Of a DNA stretch of 64,000 nt, positions 51,236-61,974 are shown one piece after another. This stretch comes from Agrococcus carbonis (lineage in GTDB: Bacteria > Actinomycetota > Actinomycetes > Actinomycetales > Microbacteriaceae): the NCBI RefSeq assembly GCF_900104705.1, contig NZ_LT629734.1, positions 2,232,001 through 2,296,000 of the forward strand, in the 5' to 3' direction. A model generated the notes under the pieces. It made no database searches and had not been told where the DNA came from. It saw nothing but the letters and a program-made list of their open reading frames with translations. A program made the position numbers and the translations under genes. How positions within the stretch are numbered: position 1 is the first letter of the stretch; each line of letters opens with the position of its first letter.

Positions 51236-52654
51236 CTACTTGGCGACGCCCGGGTGGGTCATCGACAGCAGGTCGAGCGCCTTGTCGAGGTCGGCCTCCG
51301 ACAGCTCGCCGCGCTCGACGTAGCCGAGGTCGATGACGGCCTCGCGCACGGTGATGCCCTGGGCGACCGAGTGCTTCGCGATCTTCGCGGCCGCCTCGTA
51401 GCCGATGAGGCGGTTGAGCGGCGTCACGATCGACGGGCTCATGCCGGCGAGCGCCGCGGCGCGCTCGAGGTCGGCCTCGAGCCCGGCGATCGTCTTGTCG
51501 GCGAGCACGCGCGACGCGTTCGAGAGCAGGCGGATCGACTCGAGCAGCGCGGTGCCCATCACCGGGATCTGCACGTTGAGCTCGAACGAGCCCGACGCGC
51601 CGCCCCACGCGACCGTCGCGTCGTTGCCGATGATGCGCGCGCACACCATGAGCACGGCCTCGGGCACGACGGGGTTGACCTTGCCCGGCATGATCGACGA
51701 GCCCGGCTGCAGGTCGGGGATGCGCAGCTCGCCGAGGCCAGTGTTGGGGCCCGAGCCCATCCAGCGCAGGTCGTTCGTGATCTTCGTGAGCGAGACCGCG
51801 ATCGTGCGCAGGGCGCCGGATGCCTCGACGAGGCCGTCGCGGTTGGCCTGCGCCTCGAAGTGGTTGCGGGCCTCGGTGATCGGCAGGCCGCTCGAGGCGG
51901 CGATCTCGGCGATGACCTTCTCGGGGAAGCCGAGCGGCGTGTTGATGCCCGTGCCGACCGCCGTGCCGCCCTGGGGCACCTCGGCGACGCGGGGGAGGGC
52001 CGCCTGGATGCGCTCGATGCCGTAGCGGATCTGCGCCGCGTAGCCGCCGAACTCCTGGCCGAGGGTCACGGGCGTCGCGTCCATGAGGTGCGTGCGGCCG
52101 GGCTTGACGGCCTCGGCCCACAGCTGCGCCTTCTCCTCGAGCGCCTCGGCGAGGTGCTCGAGCGCGGGGATGGCCTGCTCGATGAGCGCGCCGGTGACGG
52201 CGATGTGCACCGAGGTCGGGAAGACGTCGTTCGACGACTGCGAGGCGTTCACGTGGTCGTTGGGGTGCACCGAGCCCTCGCCGCCGCCCGCGGTGAGGTG
52301 CTTCGTCGCGAGCGTCGCGAGCACCTCGTTCATGTTCATGTTCGACGACGTGCCGGAGCCCGTCTGGTAGGTGTCGACCGGGAACTGGTCGTGGTGCGCG
52401 CCGCCGATGACCTCGTCGGCTGCGGCGACGATCGCGTCGGCGATCGAGGCCTCGAGGATGCCGAGCTCCTTGTTGGCGAGCGCGGCGGCGCGCTTGATGC
52501 GCGCGAGCGCGACGATCTGGGCCGGCTCGAGCCCGCTGCCCGAGATCGGGAAGTTCTCGACGGCGCGCTGCGTCTGCGCGGCGTAGAGCGCGTCCTTGGG
52601 CACGCGCACCTCGCCCATCGTGTCGTGCTCGATCCGGTAGTCGACGTCGTTCAC
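51236..52654 (-). CDS. fumC: Fumarate hydratase, class II
   Basis: 472-residue TCA-cycle enzyme. Signature [15 protein letters not shown] carries the catalytic Ser loop; [14 protein letters not shown] and [18 protein letters not shown] are the other conserved segments. It interconverts fumarate and malate without an iron-sulfur cluster. GTG start, with GAAAGG as Shine-Dalgarno. Downstream of the xseB-DUF4245 pair on the same strand. Confidence 0.97.
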   Translation of the reverse strand: MNDVDYRIEHDTMGEVRVPKDALYAAQTQRAVENFPISGSGLEPAQIVALARIKRAAALANKELGILEASIADAIVAAADEVIGGAHHDQFPVDTYQTGSGTSSNMNMNEVLATLATKHLTAGGGEGSVHPNDHVNASQSSNDVFPTSVHIAVTGALIEQAIPALEHLAEALEEKAQLWAEAVKPGRTHLMDATPVTLGQEFGGYAAQIRYGIERIQAALPRVAEVPQGGTAVGTGINTPLGFPEKVIAEIAASSGLPITEARNHFEAQANRDGLVEASGALRTIAVSLTKITNDLRWMGSGPNTGLGELRIPDLQPGSSIMPGKVNPVVPEAVLMVCARIIGNDATVAWGGASGSFELNVQIPVMGTALLESIRLLSNASRVLADKTIAGLEADLERAAALAGMSPSIVTPLNRLIGYEAAAKIAKHSVAQGITVREAVIDLGYVERGELSEADLDKALDLLSMTHPGVAK

Positions 52655-52691
52655 TGCGCTGTGCCTTTCGTTGGCTTCGTGGGGTTCGGGG

Positions 52692-53327
52692 CTATTCGCC
52701 GGCGGCGAGCTGTGCGCTCACGGCCTGGGCGAAGGTCTGCAGCTCGGCGTCGTCCGCCGTGCCGCCGACGATGACGGTGGATCCCTCGTGCTCGGTCGTG
52801 AGCACGTAGGCCAGGTTGCCGGGATCCTCGATGCTCCGCTGGTCGTGCTCGACCCACGTGATGCCGTCGATCGTGCGCTCGCCCGTCGGGGTCGCGGCCT
52901 CGATCGCCGTCACGAGCCACGTCGGGTTCGCGTCGAACGCCTGGCGGAAGAACACGAACTGCTCGGCGGGCGTGACGTAGCCGGCGTACCACGTGGTGAC
53001 GCGGTCGGCGCCCGTGCGGATCTCGGCGGCGTTCGACGCCCATCCCTCGCCGAGCTCGGGCACGATGAGCGGCTCGCCGATCGTCGGCTCGGCGTCGGCG
53101 GCGGCCGCGGCGACGTCGACGGGCTCCCGCTCGGGCAGCTCGGGCCGCGGCACGACGAGCACCATGACGAGCACGAGCCCGAGGCACACGGCGACCGCCG
53201 CGAGCAGGTTGACGAACGTGCGGTTCTCGCGGTGGCGGCGCGTAGCGGCGGCCTTGCGGTCGGCGGCCTCCTGCGGCGTCTCGGGCCGGCCGAGCTCGGC
53301 GACGACGCGAGGCTGGCGGCGGCTCAT
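52692..53327 (-). CDS. DUF4245 domain membrane protein
   Basis: 211 residues. A short cytoplasmic basic region is followed by one membrane helix ([23 protein letters not shown]) and an extracytoplasmic DUF4245 domain ([29 protein letters not shown]). Found in actinobacteria next to xseB/fumC. Overlaps xseB by four bases. Function unknown. Confidence 0.88.
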   Translation of the reverse strand: MSRRQPRVVAELGRPETPQEAADRKAAATRRHRENRTFVNLLAAVAVCLGLVLVMVLVVPRPELPEREPVDVAAAAADAEPTIGEPLIVPELGEGWASNAAEIRTGADRVTTWYAGYVTPAEQFVFFRQAFDANPTWLVTAIEAATPTGERTIDGITWVEHDQRSIEDPGNLAYVLTTEHEGSTVIVGGTADDAELQTFAQAVSAQLAAGE

Positions 53328-53587
53328 GCCTCGTCGCCGCCAGCGGATGCGGACGACCGCGCGGCGTCGAGCCGCGCCTTCGCGCCCTGCAGCCACTCCT
53401 CGCACCGGTCGGCGAGCGCGTTGCCGCGCTCCCAGAGCGCGAGCGACTCCTCGAGCGTCGCGCCGCCCGACTCGAGCGCCGTGACGACGCGGACGAGCTC
53501 GTCGCGCGCCTGCTCGTAGCCGAGCTCGGCGACGGGCACCGGCGCCGCAGGCGCGCCGCGGTCGGGCATGGCGTCGGGGGTGGTCAC
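53324..53587 (-). CDS. xseB: Exodeoxyribonuclease VII small subunit
   Basis: 87 residues. Core ELGYEQARDELVRVVTALESGGATLEESLALWERGNALADRCEEWL is the typical two-helix XseB. Partners with XseA to degrade single-stranded DNA. GTG start with TAGACT six bases upstream (leaderless). Unusually it is not next to xseA: two plus-strand genes and about 2.6 kb lie between them. Confidence 0.94.
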   Translation of the reverse strand: MTTPDAMPDRGAPAAPVPVAELGYEQARDELVRVVTALESGGATLEESLALWERGNALADRCEEWLQGAKARLDAARSSASAGGDEA

Positions 53588-53593
53588 GGGTCC

Positions 53594-53599
53594 AGTCTA
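53594..53599 (-). promoter_or_regulatory. Leaderless -10 box (TAGACT) of xseB
   Basis: Six bases before the minus-strand GTG. It gives xseB its own promoter independent of xseA. Confidence 0.55.
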
Positions 53600-53711
53600 G
53601 ACGCGAGCACCCACGCGCGGGGGCCCCGCGGGCGCCCGGCGGGAGCGCATGCGGTCCCGCGCGGACGGCTGTGGGACTATCAGATATCCACGACGCCGAA
53701 GGAGCCACATC

Positions 53712-54899
53712 GTGCCTGCCGAGCCCAGCGCATCCGCTCTGGCCGAGATCAGCGCGCTCATCGCGCACGACACCACGAGCCGGGGCAGCAATCTCGCGCT
53801 CGTCGAGCACGTGGAGCAGCGGCTCGCGGCGGTCGGCATCGCGTCGAGCCGCCTGCCCGACCCGTCGGGCGAGAAGGCCAACCTGCTCGCCACCATCCCG
53901 GCCGCCGACGGACGGGTGACCGGCGGCATCGTGCTCTCGGCGCACACCGACGTCGTGCCGGTCGATGGCCAGGCGTGGGCGAGCGAGCCGTTCTCCGCCG
54001 ACGTGCGCGACGGCCGCCTCTACGGACGCGGCGCCGCCGACATGAAGGCGTTCCTCGGCGTCGTCGTCGACCGCCTGCCGGCGATGGCCGGCGCACGACT
54101 CGCCGAGCCCATCCACGTGGCCCTCTCCTACGACGAGGAGGTCGGCTGCATCGGCGCCGTCGATCTCGCGGCCGAGATCGTCCGCCGCGGCCTCGCGCCG
54201 GTCGGCTGCGTCGTCGGCGAGCCCACCGGCATGCGGGCGATCCGCGCCCACAAGTCGATGAACGTGCACCGCATCGACGTGCGCGGCGTCGCAGCGCACT
54301 CCTCCCTCACGCCCGAGGGGGTCAACGCCGTGCGCTACGCGGCGCGGCTCGTCGACGCCATCGAGGCGATCGCCGACGAGCAGCGCGAGCAGGGGCCCTT
54401 CGACGACGGCTACGTCGTCCCCTACACGACCGTCAGCACCAATCGCATCGACGGCGGCATCGCGATCAACACGGTGCCCGCGGACTGCACGATCACCTTC
54501 GAGTTCCGCGGCCTGCCGGCCCTCGACCACGGGGCGCTGCTGGGCCGCGTGCGCGAGGCGTGCGCGGCGGTCGAGCGCGAGATGCGCGCCCGCCACGACG
54601 ACGCCCGCGTCACGCTCTCGCACGTCGCCTCGGCGCCCGGCGTCGACACCCCCGCCGACGCGGCCGTCGTCGGCCTCGCCGCCGCCTGGGGAGCGATCCC
54701 CAGCGACGACAAGGTCACCTACGGCACCGAGGCCGGCCTGTTCGCCGGCGCCGGCATCCCGACCATCGTGTGCGGCCCGGGCGACATCGCCCAGGCGCAC
54801 GCTCCCGACGAGTTCATCGAGCTCGACCAGATCGCCGCGTGCGAGGCGTTCGTCGATCGCCTGATCGACGGCCTCAGCACCGGGCAGGAGACCCCATGA
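53712..54899 (+). CDS. M20 family peptidase, acetylornithine deacetylase-like
   Basis: 395 residues. Metal and catalytic motifs: VLSAHTDVVPVDG (His, Asp), YGRGAADMKAFLG (Asp), LSYDEEVGC (Glu-Glu). A dimerisation lid domain sits in the middle (about 170-290) and GPGDIAQAHAPDEFIELDQ supplies the last metal His. ArgE-like, but the neighbour is an MFS carrier and no arg genes, so a catabolic N-acyl-amino-acid or dipeptide hydrolase is equally likely. GTG start with GAAGGAG. Overlaps the MFS gene by four bases. Confidence 0.88.
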   Translation: MPAEPSASALAEISALIAHDTTSRGSNLALVEHVEQRLAAVGIASSRLPDPSGEKANLLATIPAADGRVTGGIVLSAHTDVVPVDGQAWASEPFSADVRDGRLYGRGAADMKAFLGVVVDRLPAMAGARLAEPIHVALSYDEEVGCIGAVDLAAEIVRRGLAPVGCVVGEPTGMRAIRAHKSMNVHRIDVRGVAAHSSLTPEGVNAVRYAARLVDAIEAIADEQREQGPFDDGYVVPYTTVSTNRIDGGIAINTVPADCTITFEFRGLPALDHGALLGRVREACAAVEREMRARHDDARVTLSHVASAPGVDTPADAAVVGLAAAWGAIPSDDKVTYGTEAGLFAGAGIPTIVCGPGDIAQAHAPDEFIELDQIAACEAFVDRLIDGLSTGQETP

Positions 54900-56170
54900 C
54901 CACCACCGCATCCCAGGCCACGCCCGAGCGGCTCGCAGCCGCCCGGAAGGCGGTCATCTCGTCGTCGATCGGCGCCGCGCTCGAGTGGTTCGACATCATC
55001 GTCTACGCCTCGTTCGCGGTCGTGATCACGCAGAACTTCTTCCCCGACGCCGGGGAGTACGGGTTGCTGTACACGTTCGCGACCTTCGCGACGACCTACC
55101 TCATCCGGCCTCTCGGCGGCATGATCCTCGGCAGCTACGCCGATCGCTTCAGCCGCAAGAACGCGCTGACGCTCACGCTGCTGCTCATGATGGTCGGCAC
55201 GCTGCTCATGGCGCTCGCGCCGACCTACGACATGGTCGGCGTCTGGGGCGGCGTGATCATCCTGCTGTCGCGCCTGATCCAGGGCTTCTCGGCCGGCGGC
55301 GAGTTCGGCACGGCGACGACCTTCCTCATCGAGACGGCGCCGCACAAGAAGATGTTCTACGCCTCGTGGCAGGTCGCGGCGCAGGGCGTCTCGATGTTCC
55401 TCGCCTCGGCATTCGGCTTCGCGCTGTACTCGCTGCTGAGCGAGGAGGACCTCTACGCGTGGGGCTGGCGCGTGCCGTTCTTCGTCGGCATCCTCATCGG
55501 TCCGGTCGGCCTCTACATCCGCATGCGCCTGGCGGAGCCGGAGGAGCTGAGCGACGCGACGCGCGAGCGCTCGCCGCTCGTGGCCGTCTTCCGCGACCAC
55601 TGGGGCCGGCTGCTCGCCGGCTCCGCCGTGATCGGCGTCGCGACGATCTCGGTCTACATGATCCTGTACATGCCGACCTTCGCCATCACGTACCTCGAGA
55701 TCCCGCCGATGGCGGCCTACCTCGGCGGCGTGGTCTCCGGCATCATCACCCTCGTCGGCGCACCGTTCGTCGGGCACCTCGCCGACCGGGTGGGCGCGGC
55801 CCGCGTGATGACCTGGGCGGCGGTGGCGGCGCTCGTGCTGGCCTTCCCGCTCTTCCAGCTCATGGTGTCGCTGCGCAGCGTCGCCGTGCTCATCGTGGTC
55901 ATCGCGCTGCTCGGCATCATCATGGCCTGCTACTTCGCGCCGCTGCCGGGCCTGCTGTCGAACCTGTTCCCCGCCAAGGTGCGCGGCACGGGCCTCTCGG
56001 TGACGTACAACGTCGGCGTGACGGTGCTCGGTGGCATCGCGCCGCTCGTGCTCACGTGGCTGCTCGACGTCACCGACTCGCTGCAGACGCCGAGCATCTA
56101 CTACATGGCGATCGCGGTGCTCTCGCTCGTCGGCCTGTACTTCGTGCGCAAGCGCTACCGCCTGCGCTGA
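54896..56170 (+). CDS. MFS transporter, metabolite:H+ symporter (MHS) family
   Basis: 424 residues, 12 membrane helices. SSSIGAALEWFDIIVYASFA is the MHS-family first helix; YADRFSRKNALTLTLLLM is the loop 2-3 motif, and RLIQGFSAGGEFGTATTFLIE the family hallmark. The group imports organic acids, proline/betaine and similar solutes. Translationally coupled to the M20 peptidase, so it probably imports that enzyme's substrate. Convergent with xseA. Confidence 0.92.
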   Translation: MTTTASQATPERLAAARKAVISSSIGAALEWFDIIVYASFAVVITQNFFPDAGEYGLLYTFATFATTYLIRPLGGMILGSYADRFSRKNALTLTLLLMMVGTLLMALAPTYDMVGVWGGVIILLSRLIQGFSAGGEFGTATTFLIETAPHKKMFYASWQVAAQGVSMFLASAFGFALYSLLSEEDLYAWGWRVPFFVGILIGPVGLYIRMRLAEPEELSDATRERSPLVAVFRDHWGRLLAGSAVIGVATISVYMILYMPTFAITYLEIPPMAAYLGGVVSGIITLVGAPFVGHLADRVGAARVMTWAAVAALVLAFPLFQLMVSLRSVAVLIVVIALLGIIMACYFAPLPGLLSNLFPAKVRGTGLSVTYNVGVTVLGGIAPLVLTWLLDVTDSLQTPSIYYMAIAVLSLVGLYFVRKRYRLR

Positions 56171-56179
56171 CGCGCGGCG

Positions 56180-57403
56180 TCAGGGTGACGGATGCGCGCC
56201 CGTCACCCGGGCGTCGAGCGTGCCGCTCGCGAGCGTGACGAGCAGCGCGGCGTCGGCGGCGATCGCGCCGGCGTCGCGCGCGACGTGCCCGTCGGCGGTC
56301 TGCACCACCGCGTAGCCGCGGTCGAGCGTCGACTGCGGGCTGAGCGCCCGCAGCGTCTGGCGCAGGTGGCCGAGGCGCTGCGCGCCCTGCTCGACGATGC
56401 GGCCCGCGACCTCGTCGGCGCGCGCGGTGAGCCGCGCCAGGTCGTCGGCACGGCCCTCGAGCATCGTCTCCGGCCGTGCGAGCGACGGCCGGCCCCGGAA
56501 GGACTCGAGCCGCTCGGCCTCGCGGGCGACGTGCTGGGTGACGCGGGCGCGCAGCTGCGCGCGGGCCTGCGCGATGCGGCTGAGCTCCTCGGCGACGTCG
56601 GGCACGACGCGCTTGGCCGCATCCGTCGGCGTCGAGGCGCGCAGGTCCGCGACGTCGTCGAGCAGCGGCCGGTCGGCCTCGTGGCCGATCGCCGAGACGA
56701 TCGGGGTCGTCGCCGCTGCGACGGCGCGCACGAGCCGCTCGTCGCTGAAGCCGAGCAGGTTCTGGAAGTCGCCGCCGCCGCGGGCGATCACGATGACGTC
56801 GACCTCGGGGTCGGCGTCGAGCCGCGCGAGCGCCGCGAGCACCGTCGGCACCGTCTGGTCGCCCTGCACGGCGGCGTGCTCGACGCGGAACGCGACGCCC
56901 GGCCACCGCAGCTGGGCGTTCCGCAGCACATCCTTCTCGGCGTCCGAGTCGCGGCCGGTGATGAGCCCGATGCGGTGGGGGAGGAAGGGGAGCGGGCGCT
57001 TGCGCGCCGCGTCGAAGAGCCCCTCGTCGGCGAGCTGCCGGCGCAGCGCCTCGAGCCGGGCGAGCAGGTCGCCGAGGCCGACGTGGCGGATCTGCGCCGT
57101 CACCATCGACAGGGTGCCCGCGCGGGGCCAGTAGTCGGGCTTCACGAGCAGCACGGCGCGGTCTCCCTGCCGGAACTCGCCCTCGATGCGCGAGAGCGTC
57201 GAGCTCCAGACGTTGAACGAGACCGTCGCGTCGCCCTCGACGTCCTTGAGCTTGCCGAAGACGTTGCCGCGGGAGTTCGACCACTGCGTGATCTCGCCCT
57301 CGACCCATAGGTGCCCGAGCCTGCCGATGTAGCCCTTGAGCTCTGCGCCGAGCCGCTCGACGCTCCACGGCTCGTCGGGGGTGCCCGTGATGCGCTCGGC
57401 CAT
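56180..57403 (-). CDS. xseA: Exodeoxyribonuclease VII large subunit
   Basis: 407 residues. N-terminal OB-fold (LWVEGEITQWSNSRGNVFGKLKD), catalytic core with GLITGRDSDAEKDVL, VDVIVIARGGGDFQNLLGFSDE and SAIGHEADRPLLDDVADLRASTPTDAA, and a helical C-terminus ending in LDRGYAVVQTADG. ATG with GAGGAGCAGG. Divergent from ispH, the usual actinobacterial layout, but separated from its partner xseB. Confidence 0.96.
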   Translation of the reverse strand: MAERITGTPDEPWSVERLGAELKGYIGRLGHLWVEGEITQWSNSRGNVFGKLKDVEGDATVSFNVWSSTLSRIEGEFRQGDRAVLLVKPDYWPRAGTLSMVTAQIRHVGLGDLLARLEALRRQLADEGLFDAARKRPLPFLPHRIGLITGRDSDAEKDVLRNAQLRWPGVAFRVEHAAVQGDQTVPTVLAALARLDADPEVDVIVIARGGGDFQNLLGFSDERLVRAVAAATTPIVSAIGHEADRPLLDDVADLRASTPTDAAKRVVPDVAEELSRIAQARAQLRARVTQHVAREAERLESFRGRPSLARPETMLEGRADDLARLTARADEVAGRIVEQGAQRLGHLRQTLRALSPQSTLDRGYAVVQTADGHVARDAGAIAADAALLVTLASGTLDARVTGAHPSP

Positions 57404-57490
57404 CCTGCTCCTCGGTGTCGTCGGCGATGCGGGGCGGTGCGCGTCGCGCTCGCCCGCGGCGACCACGGGGCCGCCTCGTGCCCCCAACGG

Positions 57491-57496
57491 TAGACT
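57491..57496 (+). promoter_or_regulatory. Leaderless -10 box (TAGACT) of ispH
   Basis: TAGACT is six bases before the GTG start. Confidence 0.6.
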
Positions 57497-57502
57497 GGGC
57501 GG

Positions 57503-58531
57503 GTGACGATCACGAACGGAAGGGTGCCGCTGGACATGCCGCGGCCCGCGCTCCAGCGAGGTCGACTCCAGGACCTCCCCGTCGAGGGCGGCAAGCGCAT
57601 CCTGCTCGCGACGCCGCGCGGCTACTGCGCGGGCGTCGACCGAGCGGTGCTCGCCGTCGAGAAGGCGCTCGAGCAGTACGAGGGCCCGATCTACGTGCGC
57701 AAGGAGATCGTGCACAACAAGCACGTCGTCTCGCAGCTGAGCGAGCAGGGCGCGATCTTCGTGAACGAGGTCGACGAGATCCCCACCGGCTCGCGCGTCA
57801 TCTTCAGCGCCCACGGCGTGAGCCCGATGGTCGTGCAGGCCGCCGCCGATCGCGGGCTCGACGCGATCGACGCGACGTGCCCGCTCGTCACGAAGGTGCA
57901 CCGCGAGGCGATGCGCTTCGCGCGCGACGACTACGAGATCCTGCTCGTCGGCCACGAGGGCCACGAGGAGGTCGAGGGCACCGCGGGCCACGCGCCCGAC
58001 CGCGTCACGATCGTCAACAACCCCGACGAGGCCGACACCGTGCAGGTGCAGGACCCGGACAAGCTCGTCTGGCTCAGCCAGACGACGCTCTCGGTCGACG
58101 AGACGATGGAGACGGTGCGGCGCCTCCGCGCGCGGTTCCCCAACCTGCAGGACCCGCCGAGCGACGACATCTGCTACGCGACCCAGAACCGCCAGGTGGC
58201 GATCAAGAAGGTCGCGGCCGACGCCGACGTCGTCATCGTGGTCGGCAGCGCGAACTCGTCGAACTCGGTGCGGCTCGTCGAGGTCGCGCTCGAGTACGGC
58301 GCGGAGCGGGCCTACCGGGTCGACTACTCGACCGAGATCCAGCAGGAGTGGCTCGAGGGCGCCCGCACGATCGGCGTGACGAGCGGCGCGAGCGTGCCCG
58401 AGGGGCTCGTGCGCGAGGTGCTGCAGGAGCTCGAGGATGCCGGCTACGCCGACGTCACCGAGGTGCGCACCGCCGAGGAGGACCTCATCTTCTCGCTGCC
58501 GAAGGAGCTGCGCCCGAGCCGCAGGCGCTGA
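57503..58531 (+). CDS. ispH: 4-hydroxy-3-methylbut-2-enyl diphosphate reductase
   Basis: 342-residue last enzyme of the MEP pathway. The three [4Fe-4S] ligand cysteines are in [25 protein letters not shown] and [11 protein letters not shown]. Conserved His residues are in IVHNKHVV and [11 protein letters not shown]. It reduces HMBPP to IPP and DMAPP. GTG start, leaderless, giving a short N-terminal extension ([15 protein letters not shown]). Confidence 0.96.
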   Translation: MTITNGRVPLDMPRPALQRGRLQDLPVEGGKRILLATPRGYCAGVDRAVLAVEKALEQYEGPIYVRKEIVHNKHVVSQLSEQGAIFVNEVDEIPTGSRVIFSAHGVSPMVVQAAADRGLDAIDATCPLVTKVHREAMRFARDDYEILLVGHEGHEEVEGTAGHAPDRVTIVNNPDEADTVQVQDPDKLVWLSQTTLSVDETMETVRRLRARFPNLQDPPSDDICYATQNRQVAIKKVAADADVVIVVGSANSSNSVRLVEVALEYGAERAYRVDYSTEIQQEWLEGARTIGVTSGASVPEGLVREVLQELEDAGYADVTEVRTAEEDLIFSLPKELRPSRRR

Positions 58532-58589
58532 CCCGGCGGTTCGCGCCGGCCGCTCAGCGGCCGCCCTGGCGACGACCAGGTGCCGTGGA

Positions 58590-58595
58590 TACGAT
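58590..58595 (+). promoter_or_regulatory. Leaderless -10 box (TACGAT)
   Basis: TACGAT is six bases before the ATG of the acidic protein gene. Confidence 0.5.
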
Positions 58596-58601
58596 CGCCC
58601 C

Positions 58602-58928
58602 ATGAGCGATGTGCAGCCGGCCGAGGGCCAGACCGACGACCGCTGGGCCGACGAGATGGCCCAGGGTGAGGACTTCGACGAGTCGATGGGCGAGCCCGCC
58701 GACGACGACCGCGTGCTCGCGACCGACGAGCTCGACGAGATCGACGACGACGACGCCCCCGAGGGCTCGGAGGGCCGCGACGAGGAGTGGGAGGGCGACG
58801 ACCCCGCCGACATCCCCGACGAGCACGGCGGCACGCAGGCCGGCATCGACACCGACGACAACGGCGTCGACGACACCGTGCTCCCCGAGGGCACCGACAG
58901 CATCATCGACGCGGGCGACTGGGAGTAG
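58602..58928 (+). CDS. Small very acidic protein, DUF5709-like
   Basis: 108 residues, about 40% Asp plus Glu (TDELDEIDDDDAPEG, EEWEGDDPADIPDEHGG) with hardly any basic residues, ending SIIDAGDWE. No signal peptide or membrane helix. The pattern resembles actinobacterial DUF5709 proteins; recognition is moderate. Probably intrinsically disordered. Function unknown. Confidence 0.65.
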   Translation: MSDVQPAEGQTDDRWADEMAQGEDFDESMGEPADDDRVLATDELDEIDDDDAPEGSEGRDEEWEGDDPADIPDEHGGTQAGIDTDDNGVDDTVLPEGTDSIIDAGDWE

Positions 58929-58957
58929 CGCCCGCCGATGCCGCGCGGCAGCTGACG

Positions 58958-58997
58958 GACGACGAAGCGCCCCTCCGCGGAGGGGCGCTTCGTCGTC
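58958..58997. terminator. Bidirectional terminator
   Basis: A perfect 20-bp-per-arm palindrome centred at 58977/58978 (core CCCCTCCGCGGAGGGG), between the convergent acidic-protein gene and fba. Loop must open at GCGC-like centre. No T run on either side. Confidence 0.85.
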
Positions 58998-59002
58998 GAG
59001 AG

Positions 59003-60028
<1,026 letters not shown>

Positions 60029-60091
60029 TGGCGCGCTCCTTGACTCGTCAGCGGGCGCGGCCGCCAGGCGGCGCCGCGCGGGATCGGCTTC

Positions 60092-60097
60092 AGTCTA
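60092..60097 (-). promoter_or_regulatory. -10 candidate (TAGACT) of fba
   Basis: Minus-strand TAGACT about 63 bases upstream of the fba ATG; no clear -35. Confidence 0.4.
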
Positions 60098-60149
60098 GGT
60101 CGCGGTGGGTGCGGATGCGGTGGGCCCGTGCCGGGCAGTGGTGGAGGAC

Positions 60150-60178
60150 GTGACAGGCAACCCAATTTCCTATAGGAT
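60150..60178 (+). promoter_or_regulatory. Promoter and GntR operator candidate of the tetrulose operon
   Basis: GTGACA (60150-60155) and TAGGAT (60173-60178) are spaced by 17 bases. The palindrome TCCTATAGGA (60168-60177), within ATTTCCTATAGGAT (60165-60178), overlaps the -10 box, so a bound regulator would block polymerase. The same 14 bases recur at 63981. Confidence 0.7.
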
Positions 60179-60229
60179 TTCGACGACCTGCCCGCCGACG
60201 TGTGGGCGATCCCGAGCGAGGAGGCCGCG

Positions 60230-61972
60230 ATGACGCGACTGTTCAACGATCCGAGTGCGTTCGCCGACGAGATGATCGAGGGCTTCGTGGCCGCAGCCGG
60301 CCGCTGGGTGCAGGCCGCCCCGGGAGGCGTCGTCCGATCCACCCAGGCGGACGAGGCCACCGTGGCGCTCGTCATCGGCGGCGGCAGCGGGCACTACCCG
60401 GCCTTCGGCGGGCTCGTCGGCCCCGGCCTCGCGCACGGCGCGGCAATGGGCAACCTCTTCGCCTCGCCCTCGTCGCAGCAGGTCTACTCGATCGCGAAGG
60501 CCGCCGACCAGGGCAAGGGCGTGCTGCTGAGCTACGGCAACTACGCGGGCGACGTGCTGCACTTCGACGCCGCGCAGGAGCGCCTCCGCGCCGAGGGCAT
60601 CGACGTGCGCACCGTCACCGTCACCGACGACATCTGGAGCGCCCCGAAGGAGGAGCTGCACAAGCGCCGCGGCATCGCCGGCGACCTCGCGGTCTTCAAG
60701 GCCGCCGGGGCAGCCGCCGCGGCCGGCTACGACCTCGACGGCGTCGAGCGCGTCGCCCGGCTCGCGAACGCCCGCACGCGATCGTTCGGCGTCGCCTTCT
60801 CCGGCTGCACCCTCCCGGGCGCGGATGCGCCGCTGTTCGAGGTGCCCGAGGGCAAGATGGCCGTCGGCCTCGGCATCCACGGCGAGCCCGGCATCGACGA
60901 GGTCGACGTGCCGACCGCCGACGAGCTCGCCGAGCTCTTCCTCGACCGACTGCTCGAGGAGGTGCCCGAGGGCGTCTCGCTCGAGGGCGCGCGCGTCGTG
61001 CCGCTGCTCAACGGCCTCGGCAACCTCAAGTACGAGGAGATGTTCGTCGTCTTCCGGCGCATCGCGCAGCTCCTCACCGAGCGCGGCATCACGATGGTCG
61101 AGCCCGAGGTGGGCGAGCTCTGCACGAGCTTCGACATGTCGGGCGTCTCGCTCACGCTCCTGTGGCTCGACGACGAGCTCGAGACGCTGTGGGCCGCGCC
61201 GGCCGACGCCCCCGGCTTCACGAAGGGCTCCGTCGCGCCACAGCGCGCCGCCGCGGCCGTAGCGGCAGCCGACCTCGACGAGTCGGTGCCCGAGGCGAGC
61301 GAGGCCTCGCGCGAGGCCGCCGGCCTCATCGACGAAGCGCTCAGCGCGGTCGCCGCCGCGATCGACGAAGCGGCAGACGAGCTCGGCCGCATGGACGCGA
61401 TCGCCGGCGACGGCGACCACGGCATCGGCATGCAGCGCGGCTCGCGCGCCGGCGCCGACGCCGCGACGAAGGCCGCCGGCGCCGGCGCCGGTGCGCAGAC
61501 CGTGCTCGAGCGCGCGGCGGATGCGTGGAGCGACCGGGCGGGCGGCACGAGCGGCGCGATCTGGGGCGAGATGCTCCGCGCGCTCGGCAGGCGCGTCGGC
61601 GACGACGACGCCGTGACCGCCGAGGCGGTCGCGGAGGGCATCGCGCAGGCGAAGGACGCCGTGATGGCGTTCGGCAAGGCCAAGGTCGGCGACAAGACGA
61701 TGGTCGACGCGATCGTGCCCTTCGCCGACGAGCTCGGCCGCCGCGTCGCCGCGGGCGAGGGCCTGCGCGAGGCATGGGGCGAGGCCGCGGGCAGCTGCGA
61801 ATCGGCCGCCCAGGCGACCGCCGACCTCAAGGCGACGCTCGGCCGCGCGCGCTCGCACGGCGACAAGTCGATCGGCACGCCCGACCCGGGCGCGATCTCG
61901 TTCGCGCTCATCACCAAGACCGTCCACCGCGTCCTCGCCGAGCGCGCGGGCACGCAGAGCAAGGAGCAGTGA
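60230..61972 (+). CDS. DhaK-DhaL fusion kinase (dihydroxyacetone / erythrulose kinase)
   Basis: 580 residues, ATP-dependent. The DhaK domain (1-335) has GGGSGHYPAFGGLVG and the substrate His in GLGIHGEPGIDE that forms a hemiaminal with the ketose. The DhaL domain (about 370-575) has the Mg-binding aspartates in MDAIAGDGDHGIGMQRG and GGTSGAIWG. Next to RpiB- and TpiA-type isomerases, the likely substrate is a C4 ketose (L- or D-erythrulose), as for LerK/DerK of Mycobacterium smegmatis; glycerone remains possible. ATG at MTRLFND with GAGGAGG. Confidence 0.9.
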   Translation: MTRLFNDPSAFADEMIEGFVAAAGRWVQAAPGGVVRSTQADEATVALVIGGGSGHYPAFGGLVGPGLAHGAAMGNLFASPSSQQVYSIAKAADQGKGVLLSYGNYAGDVLHFDAAQERLRAEGIDVRTVTVTDDIWSAPKEELHKRRGIAGDLAVFKAAGAAAAAGYDLDGVERVARLANARTRSFGVAFSGCTLPGADAPLFEVPEGKMAVGLGIHGEPGIDEVDVPTADELAELFLDRLLEEVPEGVSLEGARVVPLLNGLGNLKYEEMFVVFRRIAQLLTERGITMVEPEVGELCTSFDMSGVSLTLLWLDDELETLWAAPADAPGFTKGSVAPQRAAAAVAAADLDESVPEASEASREAAGLIDEALSAVAAAIDEAADELGRMDAIAGDGDHGIGMQRGSRAGADAATKAAGAGAGAQTVLERAADAWSDRAGGTSGAIWGEMLRALGRRVGDDDAVTAEAVAEGIAQAKDAVMAFGKAKVGDKTMVDAIVPFADELGRRVAAGEGLREAWGEAAGSCESAAQATADLKATLGRARSHGDKSIGTPDPGAISFALITKTVHRVLAERAGTQSKEQ

Positions 61973-61974
61973 CC

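Noticed and set aside
53712-54899. Arginine biosynthesis argE
   Set aside because: The fold fits, but actinobacteria normally use ArgJ, no arg genes are nearby and the coupled gene is an MHS-family importer; I therefore left the symbol empty.
60230-61972. Kinase grouped with fba as a glycolytic glycerone module
   Set aside because: fba is on the opposite strand with its own terminator and promoter; the true co-transcribed partners are the two isomerases and the GntR gene.
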